From: Pseudomonas marvdashtae
Lineage (GTDB): Bacteria; Pseudomonadota; Gammaproteobacteria; Pseudomonadales; Pseudomonadaceae
DNA length: 64,000 nucleotides
Reading direction: 5' to 3'
Assembly (NCBI RefSeq): GCF_014268655.2
Contig: NZ_JABWQX020000001.1
Span: forward strand, 2,386,001-2,450,000
The translations under genes were made by a program, and so were the position numbers. The first letter of the stretch is position 1, and each line of letters opens with the position of its first letter. Below are positions 1 to 9,601 of the stretch, in pieces. Below the pieces are notes generated by a model, which did not search any database, was not told the DNA's origin, and saw only the letters and a list, made by a program, of their open reading frames with translations.

Positions 1-402
1 GCCGGCCACTGGCTGGTGCTCAAGGACGAGTTTCCCGGCGATTTCTGCTATGGACGGGTGGGGCAGATGCCCGCGCCCGAGAAGCAGATGCAACCCCGGC
101 AGCAACTGGCGATCGCCTTCGCGCCCGGAACCCAGTTGGCACTTGGCCGACGTTTTGACGGCGCGCCTTTGCCAATGACGCAGACGTCTTATTGGATGTC
201 TGCCGATGAGATCAAGCGCCTCACCGAAGCCGCCCATCACTGGGTCTTTTTCCCGCCCGATCGTTACGCCGTGGTCAACGCCCACGACGCCGGTTGGGTG
301 CAACGACTGGTGGACCGGGCCCAAGCCAGCGTCGGTCCTCAGCCAGCGCAGCGCTTCCTCGACGAGCGCACCGCCCGCCGGGAAGCCTTCAAGGGCAAGT
401 AG
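1..402 (+). CDS. Hypothetical protein, C-terminal part (5' end outside window)
   Basis: The frame is open from base 1 and ends with TAG at 400-402, so only the last 133 residues are present. A GTG at 16 is an internal Val, because the frame continues upstream without a stop. The fragment is soluble-looking, with Trp, His and aromatic patches, a run WVFFPPDRYAVVNAHDAGW, and a charged tail ending in EAFKGK. No signal, membrane segment or catalytic motif is visible. It could be the C-terminal soluble tail of a larger membrane enzyme, but I do not recognise the family. It runs towards the convergent RND operon, with 12 bases between the two stop codons. Confidence 0.6.
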   Translation, partial: AGHWLVLKDEFPGDFCYGRVGQMPAPEKQMQPRQQLAIAFAPGTQLALGRRFDGAPLPMTQTSYWMSADEIKRLTEAAHHWVFFPPDRYAVVNAHDAGWVQRLVDRAQASVGPQPAQRFLDERTARREAFKGK

Positions 403-414
403 GCCTGCAGCGCC

Positions 415-3400
415 TCAATCGGCTTTGCGACGCCTGACCCGCTTCATCACCACCACGAAAAACACCGGGACGAATACTATCGCCAACGTGGCGCTGATCA
501 TCCCGCCGATCACGCCAGTGCCAATCGCCTGCTGGCTCGCCGAACTGGCGCCCGTGGCGATTGCCAGCGGGACCACGCCGAGGATGAACGCCAGCGAGGT
601 CATGATGATCGGCCGCAGGCGCAGGCGCGCGGCCTGGAGCGTGGCGTCGATCAGGTCATGCCCCTCGTCGTACAGGCTTTTGGCGAACTCGATGATCAGG
701 ATCGCGTTCTTTGCGGACAGGCCGATGATGGTGATCAGGCCGATCTTGAAGAACACATCGTTGGGCATGCCGCGCAACGACACGGCCAGCACGGCGCCGA
801 GCACGCCCAGCGGCACCACCAGCAGCACCGAGGTCGGGATCGACCAGCTTTCGTACAGCGCCGCCAGGCACAGGAACACCACCAGTAGCGACAGGCCCAG
901 CAGGATCGGCGCCTGGCTGCCGGACAAACGTTCCTGCAAGGACAACCCGGTCCACTCCTGGCCCAGGCCCGTCGGCCCTTGGGCCACCAGCCGCTCGATT
1001 TCGGCCATGGCTTGCCCGGTGCTGTAGCCGGGCGCCGGTTCGCCGGAAATGCTCACCGCTGGATAGCCGTTGTAGCGTGTCAACTGCGCCGGTCCCTGGG
1101 TCCAGCGGGCCTGGACAAAGGCCGACAACGGCACCATTTTCCCGCTGCTGTTGCGCACGTGGATCTTCAACAAATCCTCGACCTGGCTGCGCTGGTCACC
1201 CTCGGCCTGGACCACTACGCGCTGCATCCGCCCCTGGTTGGGGAAGTCGTTGATGTAGGCCGAACCTACTGCCGTGGACAACACGCCGCCGACGTCGGAG
1301 AAGGAAATGCCCAAGGCATTGGCTTGCTTGCGGTCGACTTCCAGTTGCACCTGCGGCGCCTCCGCCAGGGCGCTTTCGCGGACATTGATCAGCACCGGGC
1401 TTTTTTCGGCAGCGGCGAGCAACTCGCTGCGGGCCTGCATCAGCGTGGCGTGGCCGAGACCGCCGCGGTCCTGCAAGCGGAACTCGAAACCACTCGAAGT
1501 GCCCAGGCCGTCCACCGGCGGCGGCAACACCGAGAACGCCATGGCGTCCTTGATCTGGCCGAAAGCCTGGTTGGCGCGGTCGGCGATGGACGCCGCCGAG
1601 TCTTCGGCGCCGCGTTGCGACCAATCCTTCAGCGTGGTGAAGGCCAGGGCCGCGTTCTGCCCGCTGCCGGAGAAACTGAAACCGAGGATGACCGTGCTGT
1701 CGCCGACCCCCGGCTCACCGGCGTTGTGGGCTTCGATCTGCTCCACCACCTGCACCGTCCGGTTTTTGCTCGCGCCCGGTGGCAGCTGGATGTCGGTGAT
1801 GGTGTAGCCCTGGTCTTCCACCGGCAGGAACGAAGAGGGCAGGCGACTGAACAGCAGGCCCATGCCCACCAGCAGCACGCCATAGATCAACAGATAACGG
1901 CCGCTGCGTTTCAGCGCATAGGCCACCCATCCTTGATAGCGATCGCCGAATCGGTCGAAGCTACGATTGAACCAACCGAAGAAACCGCTTTTGCCGTGGT
2001 GATCACCTGGGGCGACGGGTTTGAGCAAGGTCGCGCAAAGTGCCGGGGTCAAGGTCAGGGCGAGAAAGGCCGAGAACAGAATCGATGTCGCCATCGACAG
2101 CGAGAACTGTTGGTAAATCACCCCCACCGAGCCCTGCATGAACGCCATCGGAATGAACACTGCCACCAACACGAGGGTAATGCCGATGATCGCCCCGGTG
2201 ATCTGGCCCATGGCCTTGCGCGTCGCCTCCTTGGGTGACAAGCCTTCCTGGGCCATGATTCGCTCGACGTTCTCCACCACCACGATGGCGTCGTCCACCA
2301 GGATGCCGATGGCCAGCACCATGCCGAACATGGTCAACACGTTGATCGAGAACCCCAGCGCGAGCATCGTCGCGAAGGTGCCCATCAACGCCACCGGCAC
2401 CACCAATGTCGGAATCAGCGTGTAGCGGATGTTCTGCAGGAACAGGAACATCACCGCGAACACCAGCAGCATCGCCTCGCCGAGCGTATAGATCACTTTG
2501 GTGATCGAGACTTTGACGAACGGCGAGGTGTCGTAGGGGATCTTGTATTCCACGCCGGCCGGGAAGTAGCGCGACAGCTCGTCCATCTTCGCCCTCACCA
2601 GGGTGGCGGTGTTCAACGCATTGGCTCCCGGCGACAGTTGCACCGCCACGGCGGTGGACGGCTTGCCGTTCAGGCGCGTGGAGAACTGGTATTCCTGGCT
2701 GCCGATTTCCACCCGCGCGACATCGGCGATGCGCACCGTCGAGCCGTCGGGGTTGGCCTTGAGCACGATGTCGGCGAATTCCTCCGGCGTCGAGAGCTGG
2801 CCCTTGAGGACGATGGTCGCGGTGATTTCCTGGGTGCTGCGGCTCGGCAGGTCGCCGAGGCTGCCCGCCGACACCTGGGCGTTCTGCGCCACGATGGCAG
2901 CGTTGACGTCCGCCGGGGTCAGGTTGAAGCCCACCAGCTTCTGCGGGTCGATCCAGATGCGCATGGCTCGCTCGGCACCGTACAACTGGGCCTTGCCGAC
3001 GCCGTCCAAACGCTTGATCTCGTTCATCACGTTGCGTGCCAGGTAATCGCTGAGCGCCACGTCGTCGAGCTTGCCGTCGCTGGAGGTGAGGGTAATCAAT
3101 AACAGGAAACCGGCGGAGACCTTGTCCACCTGCAAGCCCTGCTGGGTGACCGCTTGCGGCAGGCGTGACTCCACCGCCTTGAGGCGGTTCTGCACATCGA
3201 CCTGGGCCAGTTCCGGATTCGTGCCCGGTTGGAACGTTGCAGTGATCGTTGCGCTGCCAAGGCTGCTCTGGGATTCGAAGTACAGCAGGTTGTCGGCGCC
3301 GTTGAGTTCTTCCTCGATCAGGCTGACCACGCTCTCGTCCACGGTTTGCGCCGAAGCGCCCGGGTACAGCGCGTAGATCTCGATTTGTGGCGGCGCCACG

Positions 3401-3510
3401 ACCGGGTATTGCGCCACTGGCAGTTGCGGGATGGCCAGGATTCCGGCCAGCAGGATGAACAACGCGACGACCCAGGCGAACACCGGACGGTCGATAAAAA
3501 ACTGCGGCAT
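415..3510 (-). CDS. RND multidrug efflux permease, HAE1 family (AcrB/MexB-like)
   Basis: Inner-membrane proton/drug antiporter subunit of a tripartite RND pump, 1031 residues (the family is usually about 1030-1050). The N-terminus MPQFFIDRPVFAWVVALF is the classic cytoplasmic start plus TM1. Two large periplasmic loops follow TM1 and TM7. The proton-relay aspartates are in GILVDDAIVVVENVERIM (TM4, about residues 398-415), and the relay lysine is in SAKNAILIIEFAK (TM10). The C-terminus is a short basic tail, KRVRRRKAD. Its ATG lies 3 bases after the stop of the adaptor gene, with an AGGAC ribosome site inside the adaptor's last codons, so the two are cotranscribed. No outer-membrane factor gene follows; TolC/OprM would have to be borrowed. 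The substrate cannot be told from sequence. Confidence 0.96.
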   Translation of the reverse strand: MPQFFIDRPVFAWVVALFILLAGILAIPQLPVAQYPVVAPPQIEIYALYPGASAQTVDESVVSLIEEELNGADNLLYFESQSSLGSATITATFQPGTNPELAQVDVQNRLKAVESRLPQAVTQQGLQVDKVSAGFLLLITLTSSDGKLDDVALSDYLARNVMNEIKRLDGVGKAQLYGAERAMRIWIDPQKLVGFNLTPADVNAAIVAQNAQVSAGSLGDLPSRSTQEITATIVLKGQLSTPEEFADIVLKANPDGSTVRIADVARVEIGSQEYQFSTRLNGKPSTAVAVQLSPGANALNTATLVRAKMDELSRYFPAGVEYKIPYDTSPFVKVSITKVIYTLGEAMLLVFAVMFLFLQNIRYTLIPTLVVPVALMGTFATMLALGFSINVLTMFGMVLAIGILVDDAIVVVENVERIMAQEGLSPKEATRKAMGQITGAIIGITLVLVAVFIPMAFMQGSVGVIYQQFSLSMATSILFSAFLALTLTPALCATLLKPVAPGDHHGKSGFFGWFNRSFDRFGDRYQGWVAYALKRSGRYLLIYGVLLVGMGLLFSRLPSSFLPVEDQGYTITDIQLPPGASKNRTVQVVEQIEAHNAGEPGVGDSTVILGFSFSGSGQNAALAFTTLKDWSQRGAEDSAASIADRANQAFGQIKDAMAFSVLPPPVDGLGTSSGFEFRLQDRGGLGHATLMQARSELLAAAEKSPVLINVRESALAEAPQVQLEVDRKQANALGISFSDVGGVLSTAVGSAYINDFPNQGRMQRVVVQAEGDQRSQVEDLLKIHVRNSSGKMVPLSAFVQARWTQGPAQLTRYNGYPAVSISGEPAPGYSTGQAMAEIERLVAQGPTGLGQEWTGLSLQERLSGSQAPILLGLSLLVVFLCLAALYESWSIPTSVLLVVPLGVLGAVLAVSLRGMPNDVFFKIGLITIIGLSAKNAILIIEFAKSLYDEGHDLIDATLQAARLRLRPIIMTSLAFILGVVPLAIATGASSASQQAIGTGVIGGMISATLAIVFVPVFFVVVMKRVRRRKAD

Positions 3511-3513
3511 GGC

Positions 3514-4683
3514 TTAGTGTCCTGCCTGTGGCCCGGGAACCTGGGCAAGGGGAAGAGGGGAGTCATCGACCTGGACTTGTTCACCGGGGCGGGCGTGCTG
3601 GACGCCTTCGACGACCATGCGATCGCCCGGTTTCAAACCGTGGGTGACGATCCAGCGATCCTTCTGCGAAGCACCCAATTGCACCGGTTGCTGGCTGACT
3701 TTTTGTTCGGCGTCGAGCAGCAACACCTGGGCGACGCCGGCACTGTCGCGCAAGATCGCCCGTTGCGGCACGGTGATGCCCTGGCTGTCGACCGCCTGTT
3801 CCAGGCGCACGCGAATGAAGCTGCCAGGCAGCAGGTCCAGGTCCGGGTTGGGAAACTCGCTGCGCAGGGTGATCTGGCCGGTGCTCGGGTCGACGCTGAG
3901 GTCGGTGAACAGCAGTTTGCCCGGTAGCGGATAGAGGCTGCCGTCGTCCTCGATCAAGGTGGCCTTGGCTTCGCCCTGGCCGACTGCCTGCAGGTGCCCG
4001 GCACGAAAGGCCCGGCGCAGGTCGTTGAGTTCGCGGGTCGATTGGGTGAGGTCGACGTGGATCGGGTCCAATTGCTGGATCAGCGCCAACGGCGTGCTTT
4101 CGTTCTGTCCCACCAGCGCGCCTTCGGTGACCAGGGCGCGACCGATGCGTCCGGAAATCGGCGCGGTCACGGTGGCATACCCAAGATTCAGTTTCGCCCG
4201 CTCGAGCGCGGCCTTGCTGGCGGCGACGTCGGCGGCGGTCTGGCGCACGCTGGCCCGGGCGTTGTCATATTCCTGGCCGCTGATGGCTTTGTCGTCGACC
4301 AACTGAGCGTAACGCTGCTCTTGTAGACGGGCCTGGAACGCATTGGCCTCGGCCTTGCGCAACGCCGCCTCGGCACTGTCCAGGTCGGCCTTGAACGGCG
4401 CCGGATCGATGCGAAACAGCACCTGGCCCTGCTTGACATCGCTGCCTTCGCGAAACACCCGCTGCAGGACCACCCCAGCCACCCGCGCCCGGACCTCAGC
4501 CACCCGTGGCGCTGCGATCCGGCCGCTCAGCTCGTTGCTGATCGACAGTGGCCGGGCCTGGACGGTTTCGACACGCACGCTTGCCAGCGGGGTGGAGGCT
4601 TCCGGGTTCGAGGCGCTATCACAACCACTGAGTAGCAGCGCGCCGACCAACAGGCCCAGTGTGACGAAAGGAGTCTTGGACAT
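3514..4683 (-). CDS. RND efflux periplasmic adaptor (membrane fusion protein), lipoprotein
   Basis: Adaptor that links the inner-membrane permease to an outer-membrane channel, 389 residues. The start at 4683 is chosen because it has a GGGGAAG ribosome site and gives a clean lipoprotein signal: MSKTPF, a hydrophobic stretch, then LLLSGC with the lipobox Cys near residue 21. An upstream in-frame extension would place the signal peptide internally. The body has the lipoyl half-motifs (RVAEVRARVAGVVLQRVF and ATVTAPISGRIGRALV), a helical hairpin between them, and a beta-barrel/MP-proximal region. It is first in the operon with the permease 3 bases downstream. No TetR or other regulator is adjacent; the divergent neighbour is a surface-type protein. 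Confidence 0.95.
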   Translation of the reverse strand: MSKTPFVTLGLLVGALLLSGCDSASNPEASTPLASVRVETVQARPLSISNELSGRIAAPRVAEVRARVAGVVLQRVFREGSDVKQGQVLFRIDPAPFKADLDSAEAALRKAEANAFQARLQEQRYAQLVDDKAISGQEYDNARASVRQTAADVAASKAALERAKLNLGYATVTAPISGRIGRALVTEGALVGQNESTPLALIQQLDPIHVDLTQSTRELNDLRRAFRAGHLQAVGQGEAKATLIEDDGSLYPLPGKLLFTDLSVDPSTGQITLRSEFPNPDLDLLPGSFIRVRLEQAVDSQGITVPQRAILRDSAGVAQVLLLDAEQKVSQQPVQLGASQKDRWIVTHGLKPGDRMVVEGVQHARPGEQVQVDDSPLPLAQVPGPQAGH

Positions 4684-4994
4684 GGTGCTTCCCCAATATT
4701 GAACCCGGCATGGTAGGGGGCTGGGGCAATGGCAGGGGTGAAGCTTTGTAAGGGGCTGTGAATTTGTGTAATCCCCTAAATCCGGAAAACGCTGGAAGAC
4801 CTCAAGCCGCATAGAGTCCAGGCGATGGCGATGGCCGAGTCTGGTGCTTGGCGGGACGACCCTGCCATACGTCTGAAACCTGCCCGCACCTGTAAGTTCT
4901 GACAGTAGCGCACCCCGACAAGGCGCGCTTTGATACTCACCTCAGGACGTATTCAGTTCCCCCCTTATGCGCGAGCCCTCGTGAGGTCATGTCC
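4684..4994. other. Divergent intergenic region between efflux operon and surface-type protein
   Basis: About 310 bases with no convincing gene. It must hold the promoter of the efflux operon (minus strand) and that of the large plus-strand gene. A short inverted repeat AGGGG...CCCCT is at 4751-4755 and 4773-4777, inside an AT-rich stretch. It could be an operator near the efflux promoter, but the arms are only 5 bases. A GAGG ribosome site at 4983-4986 serves the plus-strand gene. No clear -35/-10 pair was identified. Confidence 0.4.
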
Positions 4995-7900
4995 ATGTTC
5001 AAGTTCCCTCCGCGCTATGTGCCCGACAACAAGGTACTGGCGCTTGATCCTCCTTACTTCCCCGCATGGACCTTTCCCCTGCTGAACGAGCCCCATGATG
5101 CCGGCATCCCGGCACGGGCAGTCGAGGGGGGGCTGCGCTGTATCGTCGATCCCTGGGGGAGCATGGACGTCGGCGATGAGTTCAAGCTGTACTGGAAGGA
5201 CACCACAGCACCTGTGTGTAGCATCACAATTGATGCGGATCAGAAGAACAACCGCCTGGTTTTCGACATCGATGAGAGTCATATCCTCAATGGCGATGCG
5301 TCTCCGGTGTACTACACCGTCAAGCGCATCAGTCAGGATCCCGAGGAACCGGATACGAAGTGGAACCTGCTGGTCAAGCTTGACCGACCCGGCGGTTTCG
5401 ATGATGACCAGGCAACCCCGGGGCACTCCGGCCTGCTCTATTCCATCCCCCAGGACATCATCGACCACGGCGTTGGATCCGGCGATGCGGCGGCGGGGGT
5501 GCCAATCACCATCAAGCCCTACGAAAACATGCGTCGCAATGACCGGATCAACCTGGCCTGGGGCTCCAAGAATGTCTACCACACGGTGCTCGATGGCCAG
5601 GTGGACAAGGAAATTATCATCCCCGTTTCCAAAGAAATCATTGAAGCAGCCGGTGATAGCAACGGAGTCGCCATCGCTTACCAAGTGGTGGACGTGTGCG
5701 GGAACTACCCGGGCGGCGCCTCGACCTGGTCAGCGGTGACTAAGCTGCTGGTCGATCTTGGCAACAACCGCCTTGAGGCGCCGCTGGTACTGGTCGGTGG
5801 TTTTCCCGTCGAGGAAATCGACTTGGAGGTGTTGGCTGGTGCCGATGCCATCGTCCGCGTCACCCCCAACAGAACCGACCACGCTGTTGGCGATACCTTG
5901 CGCATGACTTGGATCGGTACCCCCGCCGAGGGGACGGCAGTGATCGTAGGCCCCTTGGATCTGCCCGTCACAACGATCCCAAGCTACTGCGATTTCACCA
6001 TTCCGTATGAGTATGTCGCCGCTATCGCCAAGGGCCGGGCCTCGGTGAACTACGTGCGCATCCGTAGCGGCGAGGCCGATCGCCCTTCCAAAAGCGCGGC
6101 GGTGACCGTGATCGGTGAGTTCCGCCGGTATGTGGCCCCCAATATCAACGAAGCGGTGGGAAACACCCTCGACCCGGCGCTGAATTTCTACACCATCAGT
6201 GTTCCCTATTATGCGGGACGTAATCCGGGGGACGAACTCTTCATCGTTTGCGAAGGGCGAACCGCCAGCGGCGTTCCGACTTACTACGACAACTATGCCA
6301 GCGTGGGCGATGAGGCGGTGGGTGCACCGGTACCGGTCAATTTGCCCAAGGCGGAAGTTCAGCGCCTGGATGGCGGTTCGCTCACGGTTTACTACAGCGT
6401 CAATGGTCAGCCGCCTTCGGATGAGTTGACCCTGTCGGTGGGCGTCGCGGCGCCCTCGCTGGCTATCCCGACGGTCGTGGAGGCCGATGCGAACGATGTG
6501 TTGAATCCGGACGATGTCAACCCCGCCATTGGTGCCAATGTCATCGTGACTTACACCCAGACCTTGCCCGACGACAAGGTCGTCTTGCACTGGCGCGGTT
6601 CGTCAAGCAGCGCACCGGATGCTTCCAGAGACCTGACGGCGAACACGGCGGGCAAGCCAGTGCCCTTTACCGTGCCGTTCACTTATGTCAGTGGCAACCT
6701 GAACGGGACGGTGGACGTCAGCTATGCCATCACGCGAGGGATAAACCTGGTGGGCAAATCCATCGTCCGGAGCCTGAGAATTGGTGGGGGCCTGGACCTC
6801 ATTGCTCCAAGCGTCAAACAGGCCACCGGCAGCGCGCCGACCCAGCAACTCAACCCGGTGGCGGCCAAGGACGCCCTGACCGTGGTGATTCCGGATTACG
6901 GCGTCCAGCCGGGCGATAAGGTCAGCGTGACCTGGGCCGGTGCTGCTGGGGACGGTTCTCACATCACACCGGCAGGCGATTTGCCTGCCAATCAAGAGAT
7001 TGCACTTCCGGTTCGCATGATCGCCTACAACTTGGACCGTTTGGTGACGGTCACCTACACCGTGATCCAGAACGGCAGCGAGTTGCCGCCGTCGGATCCG
7101 CTCAGCCTGACTGTGCAGACACTTATTCAAGACGATCTGCTGGCCGCCAAGCCGAGAATCCTGCAAGCCGCCAACAATGGCGAAGGGCCGGAACTGGATG
7201 TGGCGACCTTAACAGTCGGCGCCACCATACGTATCGATAACTGGCCGCTTATTGCCCAAGGCCAGTACGTTTGGCTGCGTGTGAAGGGCATAAAAAAAGA
7301 CGGAACGAACTACGAACGCACGCTATGGCAAGCACCTGGCAGCCGAGTGTCCAGTGGATGGGTTTCAGATGGTTACGCCACCAACACCGTGCCACTGAGC
7401 GATTTGCGTGAGCTGCGTGATGGCAGTACGCTCACGGTGGAGTTCAAGACCACCTTCAATCAGAGCACTGATGAAGGTCAGGCAATTACCTTTCCGCTGC
7501 GGACTTATACCGTCAAGGCAATTGAGTTGATAAAGCCGGTTATCAGCTCAGTGAAAGGCCAGTCCAGCAATGCCGACATCCCCAACGGTGGCAACACCGT
7601 CGAAACCTCGGTGATTCTCAGTGGCACGGCCACGGCGGGCATGAGCGTCGAGATCTTCGACGGCACCACTTCCAAGGGCACCGCGGACGTGAGCGCCGCC
7701 GGCGACTGGAGCAAGCAAGTCACCGGACTGGCCGTGGCCGAGCACCGCTTCACCGCCAAGGCGCTGTATGGCAGCGAGCTGATCTCGGCTGTCTGGGTCG
7801 TAACAGTGGCTCGGGCCCTTGGGATCCTTGTCGGCTATTACCCTTTTTGCCATGCTGCCAGTCCCGACGGGACCCATGTGTACGTAACTGTTCCTGACAG

Positions 7901-8753
7901 CAAGTCAACTGCCATCGTTAGTACTGCGAACAATTCCGTAGTCAAGAGGATTGCTCCGTTCGAATCAGGAAACCTTCTGGGAACGGTTGCCGTTGCCCCC
8001 AATGGGACACGCGCCTACATTGTGAATGGTAAATGGAATTCCCGCCGAAACATCGTGCAGATAGTCGATACCTCGACCCAATTGGTAGTTGACCAAATAG
8101 AGATAGATCCAGCTCGTACAATGTATGAAATGGCGGTAACGAGAAACAGTAGTTATTTATATGTATACACTTCCGGCTATATATTGGTTTATGACACCGC
8201 TACACATGCTTTGATCAAAAGCATTTCCTTTTACGGCCACAGCGGGCACACGGTCATGAGTCAGGTTGCTGATCGCGCTTATTGCGTCGGTTGGCAATCG
8301 GGAAGCGGAAAAAGTATTTTTTACGTCATTGATACGCTGAATCACACTGTGATTCATGATCTGTCTTCTGGCTTGCCAATCTATGTCCACCGCATTGCGC
8401 TCAGTCCAGATGGAACGAAGGCCTATATCATCCATTCTGGGATCGACATACTTCAGGTCTTCGATATCGCGACAAACCAAATTGTCAAGTCCGTGAGCCT
8501 GCCAAGCGATGGCAAGGGGGCGTTTTACGGGCTTGCTGTCACTCCCGACGGCGCTAAGCTTTATATTTGCAGGGGGAGGCGCCGTGAGATAATGGTTTTC
8601 GATACGCGGACGCAGACACTCCTTTCGAGCATCGTCATCCCGGATGAGATAGACGGCACAGGCGCAACGTCCATCACGCTGAACGGGGTCGGTACGTCGG
8701 CATATATTTCGATGAGTGAAGGACTCCATCTTGGATATATTTCTCTCGTCTGA
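4995..8753 (+). CDS. Large repeat protein: tandem Ig-like beta domains plus C-terminal YVTN/YncE-type beta-propeller
   Basis: Protein of 1252 residues from ATG 4995, or 1254 from ATG 4989. The later ATG is preferred because GAGG at 4983-4986 is 8 bases upstream of it but only 2 from the earlier one. About seven repeats of roughly 110-130 residues each carry a GDxxxxxW-type core (for example VGDEFKLYW, VGDTLRMTW, PGDKVSVTW). A bacterial Ig-like domain (SVILSGTATAGMSVEIFDG) follows at about 860-935. From about residue 940 the protein becomes a beta-propeller with repeated blades such as SPDGTHVYV, SPDGTKAYII and TPDGAKLYI. No signal peptide or membrane segment is visible at the N-terminus, so the export route is unclear. 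Role unknown; an adhesin- or binding-type surface protein is an inference from fold only. The propeller DNA (about 7850-8750) is markedly more AT-rich than the rest. Confidence 0.9.
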   Translation: MFKFPPRYVPDNKVLALDPPYFPAWTFPLLNEPHDAGIPARAVEGGLRCIVDPWGSMDVGDEFKLYWKDTTAPVCSITIDADQKNNRLVFDIDESHILNGDASPVYYTVKRISQDPEEPDTKWNLLVKLDRPGGFDDDQATPGHSGLLYSIPQDIIDHGVGSGDAAAGVPITIKPYENMRRNDRINLAWGSKNVYHTVLDGQVDKEIIIPVSKEIIEAAGDSNGVAIAYQVVDVCGNYPGGASTWSAVTKLLVDLGNNRLEAPLVLVGGFPVEEIDLEVLAGADAIVRVTPNRTDHAVGDTLRMTWIGTPAEGTAVIVGPLDLPVTTIPSYCDFTIPYEYVAAIAKGRASVNYVRIRSGEADRPSKSAAVTVIGEFRRYVAPNINEAVGNTLDPALNFYTISVPYYAGRNPGDELFIVCEGRTASGVPTYYDNYASVGDEAVGAPVPVNLPKAEVQRLDGGSLTVYYSVNGQPPSDELTLSVGVAAPSLAIPTVVEADANDVLNPDDVNPAIGANVIVTYTQTLPDDKVVLHWRGSSSSAPDASRDLTANTAGKPVPFTVPFTYVSGNLNGTVDVSYAITRGINLVGKSIVRSLRIGGGLDLIAPSVKQATGSAPTQQLNPVAAKDALTVVIPDYGVQPGDKVSVTWAGAAGDGSHITPAGDLPANQEIALPVRMIAYNLDRLVTVTYTVIQNGSELPPSDPLSLTVQTLIQDDLLAAKPRILQAANNGEGPELDVATLTVGATIRIDNWPLIAQGQYVWLRVKGIKKDGTNYERTLWQAPGSRVSSGWVSDGYATNTVPLSDLRELRDGSTLTVEFKTTFNQSTDEGQAITFPLRTYTVKAIELIKPVISSVKGQSSNADIPNGGNTVETSVILSGTATAGMSVEIFDGTTSKGTADVSAAGDWSKQVTGLAVAEHRFTAKALYGSELISAVWVVTVARALGILVGYYPFCHAASPDGTHVYVTVPDSKSTAIVSTANNSVVKRIAPFESGNLLGTVAVAPNGTRAYIVNGKWNSRRNIVQIVDTSTQLVVDQIEIDPARTMYEMAVTRNSSYLYVYTSGYILVYDTATHALIKSISFYGHSGHTVMSQVADRAYCVGWQSGSGKSIFYVIDTLNHTVIHDLSSGLPIYVHRIALSPDGTKAYIIHSGIDILQVFDIATNQIVKSVSLPSDGKGAFYGLAVTPDGAKLYICRGRRREIMVFDTRTQTLLSSIVIPDEIDGTGATSITLNGVGTSAYISMSEGLHLGYISLV

Positions 8754-8853
8754 AGTACATTCAGCAATTGATCGAGCTTGGCGAACCGAGCGCTGGATAA
8801 CCTCGAATCGCGTAGCTGCCATCATGTCCCGTGGCGAAGGAGTTATGTGCCGC

Positions 8854-9486
8854 TTATAACAGGCTGCACTGCATCGAAAACCCCAACGCCACCGACTGCC
8901 CTTGCTCCAGCAAACGCAACCCCGGCCGCCCGGGCAAGTGGTGGGCATTGACCGGGTGGCTGACCGGTTCGATGCAGAAAAAGTCCAGCCCGACGGGGCA
9001 GTACAGCAGGAAGTATTTGCTGCCGCTGGCGCGGCATTCCAACTCATAGCCCGTGCGGGCGGTGCGTGGAAAATACGGATGCAAGCCCAGCCCATGCCAG
9101 GCAGGCTGTTTGGCTGTGTGGGTAACGAGCATGGCGATCTGCAGTTGGCCGCCACTGAGGCGAATCCGCAAGCTGGCGCAGTAGGCGAACGGGTGCAGGC
9201 TGTCGAGTTGCAGCAATGCTTCCTGGCCGCTTTGCTCGATCACTTGCCACGGTTGCTGCCAGGCGCTGCCATGGATCGGAAACGGGTCGTTGGGGCTGTT
9301 GGCTTCCAGGGCCAGCCAGCCACCGGGGCAATCGAAACCGCCCTGGGCGATCCGGTTCGACCAGGGAATCAAGGGGAAACAACCCAGCTTGCCCGGCAGG
9401 CCATTTTCCAGCGCTTGCGGGGCGGGCGGACGCAGCAGCGGGGCGCCGGTGCTGCGCAAGGTCCATTCAACGAGACTGGCGCCCAA
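8854..9486 (-). CDS. Aldose 1-epimerase family protein (GalM-like)
   Basis: Mutarotase-fold enzyme that would interconvert anomers of a sugar. Family residues visible are the His in PIHGSAW, the His in GLGLHPYF and the Glu in CIEPVSH near the C-terminus, plus the substrate-contact Arg in FPLIPWSNRI. The body is 210 residues from a TTG codon at 9486. Family members are usually longer at the N-terminus, and the frame stays open upstream to a TGA near 9560 without a good ATG or GTG and without a clear ribosome site. The start is therefore uncertain, and a small frameshift upstream is possible. It lies 115 bases downstream of kdgR on the same strand, which suggests a role in the neighbouring sugar-acid pathway. 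Confidence 0.85.
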   Translation of the reverse strand: MGASLVEWTLRSTGAPLLRPPAPQALENGLPGKLGCFPLIPWSNRIAQGGFDCPGGWLALEANSPNDPFPIHGSAWQQPWQVIEQSGQEALLQLDSLHPFAYCASLRIRLSGGQLQIAMLVTHTAKQPAWHGLGLHPYFPRTARTGYELECRASGSKYFLLYCPVGLDFFCIEPVSHPVNAHHLPGRPGLRLLEQGQSVALGFSMQCSLL

Positions 9487-9601
9487 GTGCGGGGCCAGAT
9501 CATCCTGCGCGACCCGGTCAGCGGCGTGCTGTGCGGCGGGACCGAACCCCGGGCGGATTCACACATTGCCGTCTGGTGAGAGCTGCCCCACAGGTTTGCT
9601 A

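Noticed and set aside
979..2238. Long plus-strand open frame antisense to the RND permease.
   Set aside because: Shadow of a strongly supported gene; composition is low-complexity His/Gln/Arg-rich and no motif is visible.
4751..4777. AGGGG...CCCCT inverted repeat upstream of the efflux operon as a repressor operator.
   Set aside because: The arms are only five bases and no regulator gene is nearby, so chance occurrence is likely.
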